Source: CAVQGZ01 sp963714455
Lineage (GTDB): Bacteria; Actinomycetota; Actinomycetes; Jiangellales; Jiangellaceae
DNA: 64,000 nucleotides
NCBI GenBank assembly: GCA_963714455.1
Contig: CAVQON010000015.1
Span: 186,001 to 250,000 of the forward strand
Direction of reading: 5' to 3'
The notes below the pieces were generated by a model, which saw only the letters and a list, made by a program, of their open reading frames with translations, ran no database searches and had not been told where the DNA came from. Position numbers and translations under genes: made by a program. Shown one piece after another: positions 36,529-45,508 of the stretch (positions are counted from its first letter, which is position 1; each line of letters begins with the position of its first letter).

Positions 36529-36885
36529 TCAGGCCACCCCCGCCAGGTGCTCCACCTGCGGCGCACCCCGGTGCGCGAGCAGGACGCCCACCAGGTCGAT
36601 GCGCACCGGCCCGGGCGGGCGCCCGGACGCGCGCCGGTACTCCACCGCGAGCCGGGCCAGCCGCGCCGCCTTGCGCGTCGTCACCGCCTCCAACGGCGAC
36701 CCGAACTCGACACCGCTGCGCGTCTTGACCTCGCACACCACCAGGGTGTCGCCGTCGAGTGCCACGATGTCGATCTCACCGACACGGCACCGCCAGTTGC
36801 GCTCGAGCACAACGTAGCCGGCGGCGAGCAGATGTCGCGTCGCGACGTCCTCGCCGTAGCGCCCCAGCGCCTGTGTTCCTCGCAC
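36529..36885 (-). CDS. yraN: YraN/UPF0102 family nuclease-like protein
   Basis: 118 aa with the restriction-endonuclease-like core: GRYGEDVATRHLLAAGYVVL, RCRVGEIDIVALDGDTLVVC (E-D...), then EVKTRSG (ExK). GTG at 36885 has GGAGG about 10 nt upstream and gives the standard length; an ATG 14 codons upstream overlaps that site. Function in cells is not established. Head of yraN-comM-dprA. Confidence 0.9.
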   Translation of the reverse strand: MRGTQALGRYGEDVATRHLLAAGYVVLERNWRCRVGEIDIVALDGDTLVVCEVKTRSGVEFGSPLEAVTTRKAARLARLAVEYRRASGRPPGPVRIDLVGVLLAHRGAPQVEHLAGVA

Positions 36886-36974
36886 GGCTCGACCACCTCC
36901 ATGCAGGAGGGTGGTCGCAGACCGCAACGACGGCTACGACGTCGGTCGTCCCTGGGGACGACACGCCGAGGACA

Positions 36975-37283
36975 TCAAGGCTTGGGGATCTCCAGGTCGG
37001 CCTTCGACAGCTCCTCGATGTTGACGTCCTTGAACGTCAGCACCTTCACGTTCTTGACGAAGCGAGCCGGGCGGTACATGTCCCACACCCAGGCGTCGCT
37101 CATGGTGACCTCGAAGAACACCTCGCCGGCGTCGGAGTGCACCTTCATGTCGACGGTGTTGGTCAGGTAGAAGCGCCGCTCGGTCTCCACGACGTAGGAG
37201 AACAGGCCGACGACGTCGCGGTACTCCCGGTACAGCGACAGCTCCATGTCGGCCTCGTACTTCTCGAGGTCTTCTGCACTCAT
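36975..37283 (-). CDS. DUF2469 family protein
   Basis: 102-aa protein nearly invariant in actinobacteria (Rv2901c type): MSAEDLEKYEADMELSLYRE, DVVGLFSYVVETERRFYL, MSDAWVWDMYRPARFVKNVK, TFKDVNIEELSK. Function unknown. Its ATG overlaps the rnhB stop by 4 nt, so it is translated with RNase HII; an 89-nt gap to yraN follows. Confidence 0.93.
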   Translation of the reverse strand: MSAEDLEKYEADMELSLYREYRDVVGLFSYVVETERRFYLTNTVDMKVHSDAGEVFFEVTMSDAWVWDMYRPARFVKNVKVLTFKDVNIEELSKADLEIPKP

Positions 37284-37942
37284 CCGGTCTCCTTCAGTGC
37301 CACCCGGGACACATTGGCATACGAGTAGCGGTGCTGCTGACACGGGCCGAGGTGCGCCAGCGCCTGCTGGTGCTCCGGCGTGCTGTAGCCCTTGTGCTCG
37401 GCGAACCCGTAGCCCGGGTACTGCTGGTCGAGGTCGGCGAGCATCGCGTCGCGGGTCACCTTCGCCACGACCGAGGCTGCCGCGACGTTGGCGCTCACCC
37501 GGTCGCCCTTCCAGACGCCGAGGCCGGGCGAGCCGATGCCGGCCACCGGAAAGCCGTCGGTGAGCACGTAACCGGGACGCACGTCGAGGCGCGCCACGGC
37601 GCGGCGCATCGCCTCGAGGTTCGCCTTGTGCACGCCGTGACGGTCGACCTCGGGGGCTCCGACGACGACGACGGACACCGACAAGGCCACCGCCTGCACG
37701 CGGGCCATGACCCGCTCGCGGGTGGCTGCGGAGATCAGCTTGGAGTCGGCGAGCTCGTCGATCTCGGCCCCACGTCGCAACGGCAGCACGACGGCCGCGA
37801 CCACGAGAGGTCCGGCACATGCTCCACGTCCGGCCTCGTCGGCACCCGCCACGGGCGCCAGCCCGAGCCGCTCGACGGTGCGGTCGTAGCCGTACAGGCT
37901 GCCGGTGCGGCGTACCACCGCCCGCGGCGGGACGGGCGTCAC
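37280..37942 (-). CDS. rnhB: Ribonuclease HII
   Basis: Removes ribonucleotides from DNA and RNA primers. 220 aa: VAGADEAGRGACAGPLVVAA carries the catalytic Asp-Glu-Gly-Arg-Gly motif, ADSKLISAATRE, then TDGFPVAGIGSP and the late acidic site in KVTRDAMLADLDQQYPGYGF, AEHKGYSTPEH. GTG at 37942 overlaps the lepB stop (GTGA). Confidence 0.95.
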   Translation of the reverse strand: MTPVPPRAVVRRTGSLYGYDRTVERLGLAPVAGADEAGRGACAGPLVVAAVVLPLRRGAEIDELADSKLISAATRERVMARVQAVALSVSVVVVGAPEVDRHGVHKANLEAMRRAVARLDVRPGYVLTDGFPVAGIGSPGLGVWKGDRVSANVAAASVVAKVTRDAMLADLDQQYPGYGFAEHKGYSTPEHQQALAHLGPCQQHRYSYANVSRVALKETG

Positions 37943-38631
37943 GGCGCCGCTCCGGCCACGTCGTAGGTGTCGACACGGCCGATGCCGCCCCACCGGTCGA
38001 ACGGCCACACGACGACGAACGCGCGGCCCACGACGTCCTCCGCCGGCACGGCCCCGTGCACTCGGGAGTCGCCGGAGTTGGGCCGGTTGTCGCCCATCAC
38101 CCACACCGCACCCTCGGGCACGACGACGTCGAAGTCCTGTGACGACGGCGCCACGCCAGGCTTGAGAAACGCGGTCTCATCGACCGGCACGCCGTTGACG
38201 GTGAGCCGTCCGCTCGCGTCGCAGCACGCCACCCGGTCTCCGCCCAGCCCGATCACGCGCTTGATCAGGTGCCCCTCGGAGTCCGACGGCAGCACGCCGA
38301 CGAACTGGAGCGCGGAGTTGACTGCGCCGCGGACGCCGTCGGGACCGGCCGGCACCGGTCCCAGCCAGTTGCCGGGGTCGGAGAACACGACGACGTCGCC
38401 GCGCTCGACCTCGCCGAAGCGGGTGGTCAGCTTGCTCACCAGGACGCGGTCGCCGACGAGAAGCGTGTTCTCCATCGAGCCGGACGGGATCAGAAAGGCC
38501 TGAAAGAGGAAGACCCGCACGAGCGTGGCCAGCAGCAGTGCCAGCACGACGACGATGGTGATCTCTTTGACGGCCGCCCACAGCGATCCCAGCGGCCCGC
38601 TCGACCGGATGGACTCGGTGCCCTCGCTCAT
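37939..38631 (-). CDS. lepB: Signal peptidase I
   Basis: Membrane-anchored serine protease removing signal peptides. One N-terminal membrane segment (ITIVVVLALLLATLVRVFLF), catalytic Ser in IPSGSMENTLLVGDRVLV, catalytic Lys in GHLIKRVIGLGGD, and box E WVMGDNRPNSGDSR. About 230 aa from ATG at 38631; an ATG ten codons upstream is possible. First of two signal peptidase genes, followed by rnhB. Confidence 0.92.
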   Translation of the reverse strand: MSEGTESIRSSGPLGSLWAAVKEITIVVVLALLLATLVRVFLFQAFLIPSGSMENTLLVGDRVLVSKLTTRFGEVERGDVVVFSDPGNWLGPVPAGPDGVRGAVNSALQFVGVLPSDSEGHLIKRVIGLGGDRVACCDASGRLTVNGVPVDETAFLKPGVAPSSQDFDVVVPEGAVWVMGDNRPNSGDSRVHGAVPAEDVVGRAFVVVWPFDRWGGIGRVDTYDVAGAAP

Positions 38632-38668
38632 CGGCTGGGCCCCCGTGTCACAGCACGGCAACCTACCT

Positions 38669-38683
38669 GCCGGATCATCCGGC
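38669..38683. terminator. Short palindrome over the second lepB stop
   Basis: GCCGG-ATCAT-CCGGC overlaps the stop codon of the upstream signal peptidase gene and lies 38 nt before lepB. It could attenuate transcription between the two genes, but it is short and lacks a T-run. Confidence 0.3.
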
Positions 38684-39268
38684 GGCTCGGACGACGCGAC
38701 CCACGATCACGTCGGTGGAGACCGTGCCTCCGCCGGGTGACCCGAGGTGGCTGCGCGAGTCGTCGGACACGGGACGGTTGTCGCCCATCAGCCACCAGCG
38801 CCCGTCGGGGACGACCACGTCGAACTCCTCCTCCGACGGCGTCACGTCCGCGGCCAGGTAGGGCTCGTCGAGCGGCTCGCCGTTGAGCAGCAGCCGCCCG
38901 TCGGCCGAGCAGCAGGCGATGCGGTCGCCCGGCCCGGCGACGGCGCGCTTCACGACGAACACGTCGTCGGGGGCAGGGGCGAGCACTGATCCGGCCAGCG
39001 GCCCGGTGTCGGGACGGTCGGGGAGGAACGTGCCGCGGACGTCGACGACGACCACGTCGCCACGACGCACCTCGCGGTCGACGGCTGGGCGCAGGACGAG
39101 AACCTGGTCACCGGGTTCGAGGGTCGGCAGCATCGAGGCCGCGCGCACGGTGAACACCTGGACGACGACCAGCTGGAGCACCAGCCACGCGGCAACGGCC
39201 ACGACGGCGGCGAGCACCGCCCCCAGGAGGAGACGCCGGGCATGACCCCGGCGGACGTGCTGGCTCAG
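38675..39268 (-). CDS. lepB2: Second signal peptidase I, apparent CTG start
   Basis: Paralogue of lepB. A membrane segment AVLAAVVAVAAWLVLQLVVVQ, catalytic Ser in TVRAASMLPTLEPGDQVLV, catalytic Lys in FVVKRAVAGPGDRIAC, box E WWLMGDNRPVSDDSRSH. A GTG at 39217 would start within the membrane segment and remove all flanking positive charges. CTG at 39268 overlaps the rplS stop (CTGA) and gives LSQHVRRGHARR before the segment, matching the positive-inside rule, so I prefer it (197 aa). Start uncertain; identity as signal peptidase is firm. Confidence 0.85.
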   Translation of the reverse strand: MSQHVRRGHARRLLLGAVLAAVVAVAAWLVLQLVVVQVFTVRAASMLPTLEPGDQVLVLRPAVDREVRRGDVVVVDVRGTFLPDRPDTGPLAGSVLAPAPDDVFVVKRAVAGPGDRIACCSADGRLLLNGEPLDEPYLAADVTPSEEEFDVVVPDGRWWLMGDNRPVSDDSRSHLGSPGGGTVSTDVIVGRVVRAAG

Positions 39269-39615
39269 CTCGTCTCGCGCTTCTCGCGGATCTTGGCGGC
39301 CTTGCCGCGGCGGTCGCGCAGGTAGTAGAGCTTGGCGCGGCGCACGTCACCACGGGTGACGACCTCGATCTTCTCCACGACGGGCGAGTGCACCGGGAAC
39401 GTGCGCTCCACGCCGACCCCGAACGAGACCTTGCGCACGGTGTAGCTCTCGCGCACCCCGTCCCCGCGACGCGCGATGACGTCGCCCTGGAAGACCTGGA
39501 TGCGGGACCGGTTGCCCTCGACCACCCGCACGTGCACCTTGACGTTGTCGCCGGCGCGGAAGTCCGGGACGTCGTCGCGCAGGCTGGCAGAGTCAACGGC
39601 GTCGAGCGTGTGCAT
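39265..39615 (-). CDS. rplS: 50S ribosomal protein L19
   Basis: 116 aa. DFRAGDNVKVHVRVVEGNRS, RIQVFQGDVIARRG, TVRKVSFGVGVERTFPVHSP and AKLYYLRDRRGKAAKIRE are the standard L19 blocks at the 30S/50S bridge. ATG at 39615 with AGGACCTGACCC upstream. Follows trmD with its own likely promoter in the end of trmD. Confidence 0.97.
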   Translation of the reverse strand: MHTLDAVDSASLRDDVPDFRAGDNVKVHVRVVEGNRSRIQVFQGDVIARRGDGVRESYTVRKVSFGVGVERTFPVHSPVVEKIEVVTRGDVRRAKLYYLRDRRGKAAKIREKRETS

Positions 39616-39650
39616 GGGTCAGGTCCTCGAGTGCTCAGGGATCACAGAAG

Positions 39651-39682
39651 TGCCGATCGGCAGCCGCCCTAGTGTGCCACAG
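39651..39682 (-). promoter_or_regulatory. Likely rplS promoter core and adjacent palindrome
   Basis: The 12-mer TGGCACACTAGG (39680-39669, minus strand) spans the trmD stop codon and is identical to one upstream of rpsP; CACACT can serve as -10. Just downstream, at the expected transcript start, is the perfect 12-nt palindrome TGCCGATCGGCA (39651-39662). Inferred only from position and repetition. Confidence 0.4.
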
Positions 39683-40469
39683 GCGGCGGCGGACGCCGAA
39701 ACCGACCGTCGGTGTCGCCGACGAACCCGAGCTCGGCCAGCACGTCGCGGTCGTCGCTGGTCCACGCCTCGGCGGGAATCGCCTCCACCAGGTCAGGACG
39801 ACGCAGGGCGGTGCGTCGCACCGACTGCCGGCGACGCCACTCGGCGATCCGCGCGTGGTCGCCGGAGAGCAGCACGGACGGGACGTCCCGGTCGCGCCAC
39901 CGGGCGGGACGCGTGTACACCGGGTACTCCAGAAGGCCGTCGGCGTGCGACTCCTCCACCAGCGAGGACGGGTTGCCGAGCACGCCCGGCAGCAGCCGCA
40001 CGACGGCCTCGGTGATCACCAACGCCGCGGCGTCGCCGCCGGCGAGGACGACGTCCCCGACCGACACCTCGTCCACCGGCATCGAGGTCGCCGCCTCGTC
40101 CATCACTCGGGCGTCGATGCCCTCGTAGCGCCCGCAGGCGATCACCAGCCAGGGCTCGCCGGCGAGCTGCTGCGCGAAGCCCTGGGTCAAGGGCCGCCCG
40201 GACGGGGACGTGACCAGCAGGTGCGGGGTGTGCGCAGGGTCGTGCTGCGCCACCGCCCGGAGCGCTCGCCCCCACGGCTCCGGAGCCATCACCATCCCTG
40301 CTCCCCCGCCGTAGGGGGCGTCGTCGACGGTGCGGTGCCGGTCGTCGGTCCAGTCGCGCAGGTCGTGCACGTGCAGGTCGAGGATGCCGGCCTGCTGGGC
40401 CTTGCCCACCAGCGACAACGACAGCGGGGCGAGGTAGTCCGGAAAGATCGTGACGACGTCGAGGCGCAT
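39669..40469 (-). CDS. trmD: tRNA (guanine-N1)-methyltransferase
   Basis: Methylates G37 of tRNAs with a trefoil-knot SPOUT fold. 266 aa: MRLDVVTIFPDYLAPLSLSL, DDAPYGGGAGMVMAPEPW, LVIACGRYEGIDARVMDE, SVGDVVLAGGDAAALVI, GNPSSLVEES, YTRPARWR. ATG at 40469 overlaps the rimM stop by one base. The C-terminus is a little extended (Pro-rich end). Confidence 0.96.
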   Translation of the reverse strand: MRLDVVTIFPDYLAPLSLSLVGKAQQAGILDLHVHDLRDWTDDRHRTVDDAPYGGGAGMVMAPEPWGRALRAVAQHDPAHTPHLLVTSPSGRPLTQGFAQQLAGEPWLVIACGRYEGIDARVMDEAATSMPVDEVSVGDVVLAGGDAAALVITEAVVRLLPGVLGNPSSLVEESHADGLLEYPVYTRPARWRDRDVPSVLLSGDHARIAEWRRRQSVRRTALRRPDLVEAIPAEAWTSDDRDVLAELGFVGDTDGRFRRPPPPVAH

Positions 40470-40993
40470 CAGAGCAGCAGCGTCTCGTCCAGCAGCCCAG
40501 GCGGTGGGTCGATGCGCAACCAGCCGCCCGGCACGTCCACCTCGGGGACGATCGCGGTGACGAACGGGATGCGCGCCGTCCCGCCCTGTGTCAGCTCGAC
40601 AACCAGCAGGTCGTGCATCGGCAGGTGCTCGACGGCCACGACCGACCCGACGACAGCCTCGACCTGGTTCTCGTCGGCGGCCCGGACGTCCAGGCCGATC
40701 AGGGCGACGTCGGCGTAGAGCTCGCCGTCGTCGGTGTCGCGGGCATCCGCCTCGACCTGAAGCTCCAGCCCGCGCAGGCCGTCGGCTGACGTCCGGTCGT
40801 CGACGCCGACCAGGTGCACGAGCCACCGCCCGGAGTGGGGACGCGACGACACGACGGTCAGTGACCGTCCGGTGTCGGTGAGCAGAACCTCACCCGGGGC
40901 GAACCGTCGCTCGGGCTGGTCGGTGCGCGGCTCGATGACGACCTCGCCACGCACCCCGTGGGGACGCGCGACGCGGCCGACGACCAGCCGCAC
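40469..40993 (-). CDS. rimM: 16S rRNA processing protein RimM
   Basis: 30S assembly factor binding S19. 174 aa: VVGRVARPHGVRGEVVIEPR at the N-terminus, GVDDRTSADGLRGLEL, then the PRC-barrel domain ELYADVALIGLDV and VTAIVPEVDVPGGWLRIDPP. GTG start at 40993, 3 nt after the KH protein gene. Confidence 0.94.
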   Translation of the reverse strand: MRLVVGRVARPHGVRGEVVIEPRTDQPERRFAPGEVLLTDTGRSLTVVSSRPHSGRWLVHLVGVDDRTSADGLRGLELQVEADARDTDDGELYADVALIGLDVRAADENQVEAVVGSVVAVEHLPMHDLLVVELTQGGTARIPFVTAIVPEVDVPGGWLRIDPPPGLLDETLLL

Positions 40994-40996
40994 CGC

Positions 40997-41236
40997 TCAG
41001 CGACCGGAGGTGTCGACGAAGTCGACGCGCACCGGACCGCTCTGCGAGATCGCCGCCACGACGGTGCGGAAGGCGCCGGCCGTGCGACCCCGGCGGCCGA
41101 TGACCTTGCCGAGGTCGTCGGGGTTGACGCGTACCTCGAGCAGGTCGCCGCGGCGGGTGTTGCGCATCCGCACGCTCACGTCGTCCGGGTTGTCCACGAT
41201 CCCGCGCACCAGGTGCGCGACAGCGTCGGCGAGCAT
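40997..41236 (-). CDS. khpA: KH-domain RNA-binding protein KhpA-like
   Basis: 79 aa. A single KH domain with GKVIGRRGRTAGAFRTVV (GxxG loop G-R-R-G) preceded by VRVNPDDL. Small RNA-binding protein found between rpsP and rimM in Gram-positive bacteria. ATG at 41236 is 5 nt after rpsP, so co-transcribed. Confidence 0.95.
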   Translation of the reverse strand: MLADAVAHLVRGIVDNPDDVSVRMRNTRRGDLLEVRVNPDDLGKVIGRRGRTAGAFRTVVAAISQSGPVRVDFVDTSGR

Positions 41237-41241
41237 GCGGC

Positions 41242-41703
41242 TCAGGCCTGCGCGGTCTCGTCGGTTGCCGGCGCCTCGTCGGCAGGCTTCGCCTCGACCT
41301 TGGCGGGCTTCGCCTCGACCTTGGCAGGCTTCGACGCCTTCGCGGGGGCCGCGTCGCGCTTGTGGGCCTCGGCCAGCACCTTGGCGAACACGTCAGACTT
41401 GGCGGTCGCCTCGTCCTTGGTGCGCAGGGTGCCTTCGCTGCCGGGCTCGCCGGTGAACTTCTGCCAGTCGCCGGTCACCTTGAGGATGGCGCGAACGGGG
41501 TCGGTCGGCTGGGCGCCCACCGACAGCCAGTGCTGCACCCGGTCGGAGTCGACCTTGATCAGGCTCGGCTCCTCCTTGGGGTGGTAGAGGCCGATCTCTT
41601 CGATCGCGCGACCGTCACGCTTGGTGCGCGAGTCGGCGACGATGATGCGGTACTGAGGGTTGCGGATCTTCCCCATCCGCTTGAGCTTGATCTTGACAGC
41701 CAC
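41242..41703 (-). CDS. rpsP: 30S ribosomal protein S16 with Lys/Ala/Glu tail
   Basis: Core S16 (MAVKIKLKRMGKIRNPQYRI, GRAIEEIGLYHPKEEPSLIK, RVQHWLSVGAQPTDPVRAIL) covers about the first 80 residues. A tail follows, including the repeated AKVEAKP and ending DEAPATDETAQA, for 153 aa in total. Two in-frame 21-bp repeats encode part of the tail (41285-41326). The DEAPATDE ending is also present in the S2 tail. Head of rpsP-khpA-rimM-trmD. Confidence 0.96.
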   Translation of the reverse strand: MAVKIKLKRMGKIRNPQYRIIVADSRTKRDGRAIEEIGLYHPKEEPSLIKVDSDRVQHWLSVGAQPTDPVRAILKVTGDWQKFTGEPGSEGTLRTKDEATAKSDVFAKVLAEAHKRDAAPAKASKPAKVEAKPAKVEAKPADEAPATDETAQA

Positions 41704-41827
41704 AGGGCCTGGTACTCCTTGGTGTTGGCGTGGTGTGGCCGCCCGCCGCGAGTGGGGTACGCGGGTGAGAGCCGCCGTCGGGTGCCGCGCCGACCCCGAG
41801 AGAGGGTGGGCCTGCGCCAGCGAACCT

Positions 41828-41858
41828 AGTGTGCCAGACCGGTGGCGCTGCGACCCAA
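41828..41858 (-). promoter_or_regulatory. Likely rpsP promoter
   Basis: Minus-strand TTGGGT (41858-41853) and CACACT (41833-41828) at 19-nt spacing, within the 12-mer TGGCACACTAGG shared with the rplS upstream region. It is about 125 nt before the rpsP start; the leader between has no clear hairpin. Confidence 0.4.
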
Positions 41859-41876
41859 TGCGCGGCGCCGGTGGCG

Positions 41877-42224
41877 TCAGCCGGCGAGGATCTTCGCCTT
41901 CATGGCCGCGAACTCCTCGTCGGAGAGCACGCCGGACGCGTGCAGCGATGCCAGCTCCTTGAGCTTCGCGAGGGGGTCGTCAGCCGCCGCTGCGGCCGGG
42001 GCGGCCGGCGGTGCCGCAGCCTGGGCCGCCGCAGCCTGCATCTGGGCGTCGAGCGCCGCCTGCTGCTGCATCTGCTGGTAGGCGGCAGCATCGGCAGCCT
42101 GCTGCTGGTTGGACGCCGCCTTGTTCCGCATGCCTCCGCTCACCGCGGTGGCGGTTCCGGCGACCACGGCGGTGCGGGCCATCGTGCCCACGAGTCCGGG
42201 GCGTCCCACTCTGCGTCTTGGCAT
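41877..42224 (-). CDS. SHOCT domain-containing protein
   Basis: 115 aa. A basic N-terminus and short hydrophobic segment (MARTAVVAGTATAVSGGM) lead into a Gln/Ala-rich low-complexity middle and a C-terminal SHOCT motif (DPLAKLKELASLHASGVLSD, EEFAAMKAKIL). SHOCT modules mediate oligomerisation, but the function is unknown. It is 32 nt downstream of the DUF6325 gene, a pairing I recall from other actinobacteria. Confidence 0.82.
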   Translation of the reverse strand: MPRRRVGRPGLVGTMARTAVVAGTATAVSGGMRNKAASNQQQAADAAAYQQMQQQAALDAQMQAAAAQAAAPPAAPAAAAADDPLAKLKELASLHASGVLSDEEFAAMKAKILAG

Positions 42225-42256
42225 CTGTGTTCTCCTGAGTCAGTCGTTGAGAAGCG

Positions 42257-42697
42257 TTACTCGGTCTCGTCGAGCGCGGCCAGGATGGCGTTGATCGGGA
42301 TGCGGCCGCTGGCCACGAGCTGTCCACCGGACTCGCGGATGGCCGTGGCCAGCGGGGCTGCCCACGTGTTCTCCCACACCAGCAGGAGCGCCGAGCTGCC
42401 CGGTTCGAGCACCGCCGCGGCGGCGTCGAGGTCTTCTTCGGCCAGCAGACCGGCATACCCCACCTCGATGTCGGCCAGGTCGCCGGCCTCGGGTGGCGCG
42501 GCGTCGCTGAGCTCGAGCGACTCGACGGCACCGTCGGCGGTCTTGTGCACGAAGACCAGGTCGAGCAGCCGGATCGTCTCGCTGTTCACCAGCTCGACGA
42601 TGTTGGGCGCGATCGCGCCGTTGAACTGGCTGCCGGGGAACTCGATGAGTGTGTAGTCGATGGGGCCGAGCCCCACCGGGGCGTCCTGCTGCGTCAT
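42257..42697 (-). CDS. DUF6325 family protein (DUF1269-like)
   Basis: 146 aa starting GPIDYTLIEFPGSQFNGAIA, with ELVNSETIRLLDLVFVHKTA and DLADIEVGYAGLLAEEDLDA, then SALLLVWENTWAAPLATAIR. These blocks are the DUF1269/DUF6325 pattern, a small protein family linked loosely to stress and membrane functions; role unknown. ATG at 42697 has GGAGGAC a few nt upstream. Paired with the SHOCT gene. Confidence 0.8.
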   Translation of the reverse strand: MTQQDAPVGLGPIDYTLIEFPGSQFNGAIAPNIVELVNSETIRLLDLVFVHKTADGAVESLELSDAAPPEAGDLADIEVGYAGLLAEEDLDAAAAVLEPGSSALLLVWENTWAAPLATAIRESGGQLVASGRIPINAILAALDETE

Positions 42698-42728
42698 GTG
42701 TCCTCCTGCTGTGCGCGTCGCGGTGACA

Positions 42729-43868
42729 TTAGCCGACAACCCTTCCGCGCAGCATGACGACGAGCGGATCGAGAAGCGTGCCCGGGGAGCGTCGTGGGTC
42801 GTCGGCCAGGACGACGAGATCGGCCGACGTCCCCGCGGCGAAGAAGTCGCCACCGGGCGGGTCGCCCAGCAAGAAGCGTCGGGCCTCCCACGACCCGGCC
42901 GCCACGGCGGACTCCCCCGGCAGACCGGCTTCGGCCAGGCGCACCACCTCGTGCCCGAGCAGCCCGTGCGCCAGCTGCCCACCGGCGTCGGTGCCCGCGT
43001 AGACGGGCACACCGGCCTCGAACGCCTCGGCCACGTTGCGCCGCGACCCGGCCTCGAGGCGCCGCATGTGCTCGGCGTAGCCGGGGAACTTCGCCTCGCC
43101 GGCCGCGGCGAACTCGCCGAAGTTGTCGATGTTGATCAGGGTCGGGACGATGGCGACGCCGCGGCGGGCCATGTCGTCGACGAGCCGTCCGTCGTCGACG
43201 TCGCGCAGTCCCGTGGCGTGCTCGATGCAGTCGATGCCGGCGTCGACCAGGTCGGCCAGCGCCTCCTCGCCGAACACGTGGGCGGTGACCCGCGCCCCGT
43301 GCTCGTGCGCTGTCGCCATCGCCTCGTCCAGCGCCCACCGCGGCCAGCAGGGCCCGAGGTCGCCGGTGTCGCGGTCGATCCAGTCGCCCACCAGCTTGAC
43401 CCACCCGTCGCCACGACGGGCCTCGACGGCCACGTACTCGCTCAGCTGCTCGGGCTCGATCTCATGGCCGTAGTTGCGCATGTAGCGCCGCGTGCGGGCG
43501 ATGTGGCGCCCGGCGCGGACGACGCGCGGAAGGTCGGCGCGCTCGTCCATCCAGCGTGTGTCGGCCGGCGACCCGGCGTCGCGCAGCAGCAGCACACCGG
43601 CGTCGCGGTCAGCGAGGGCCTGGCGCTCGGCCTCCTCGTCGGGCACCGCGCCGTGCAGAGCGAGACCGACGTGGCAGTGCAGGTCGACCAGCCCGGGGAT
43701 GATCCACGCGGACGGCTCCGACGCCGTCCCGGCCGGGGTGATCGTCGTCGCCCCGGCCACCGGCTCGGCCGATACCACCCCATCGACGACCCACAGGTCG
43801 CGCACGTGCTCGTCGGGCAGGACGACCCCTCGTAGGTGCAGCGGCGGCGAGGCAGGTGCGGTGACCAT
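42729..43868 (-). CDS. Amidohydrolase family protein
   Basis: 379-aa TIM-barrel metal hydrolase. WIIPGLVDLHCHVGLALHG supplies the first metal HxH, VTAHVFGEEAL and DCIEHATGL later His, and VYAGTDAGGQL the final Asp. The C-terminal beta domain is SADLVVLADDPRRS. It groups with imidazolonepropionase/prolidase-like amidohydrolases; substrate unknown. Stands alone between ffh and the DUF6325/SHOCT pair. Confidence 0.88.
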   Translation of the reverse strand: MVTAPASPPLHLRGVVLPDEHVRDLWVVDGVVSAEPVAGATTITPAGTASEPSAWIIPGLVDLHCHVGLALHGAVPDEEAERQALADRDAGVLLLRDAGSPADTRWMDERADLPRVVRAGRHIARTRRYMRNYGHEIEPEQLSEYVAVEARRGDGWVKLVGDWIDRDTGDLGPCWPRWALDEAMATAHEHGARVTAHVFGEEALADLVDAGIDCIEHATGLRDVDDGRLVDDMARRGVAIVPTLINIDNFGEFAAAGEAKFPGYAEHMRRLEAGSRRNVAEAFEAGVPVYAGTDAGGQLAHGLLGHEVVRLAEAGLPGESAVAAGSWEARRFLLGDPPGGDFFAAGTSADLVVLADDPRRSPGTLLDPLVVMLRGRVVG

Positions 43869-43892
43869 GCCCGTAGTTCTACCGCGTAGCGG

Positions 43893-45431
<1,539 letters not shown>

Positions 45432-45508
45432 GGAAGGTCCTCAGGGGTACTCGTGGATGAGGCGGCCCAGGGTATCCGCCGCCCGTGAGCGGGGACGGCC
45501 GCCGGGGC

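Noticed and set aside
36960..37976. A 333-aa frame covering rnhB and DUF2469
   Set aside because: Only its last 102 residues are a real protein (DUF2469); the rest is the off-frame of rnhB.
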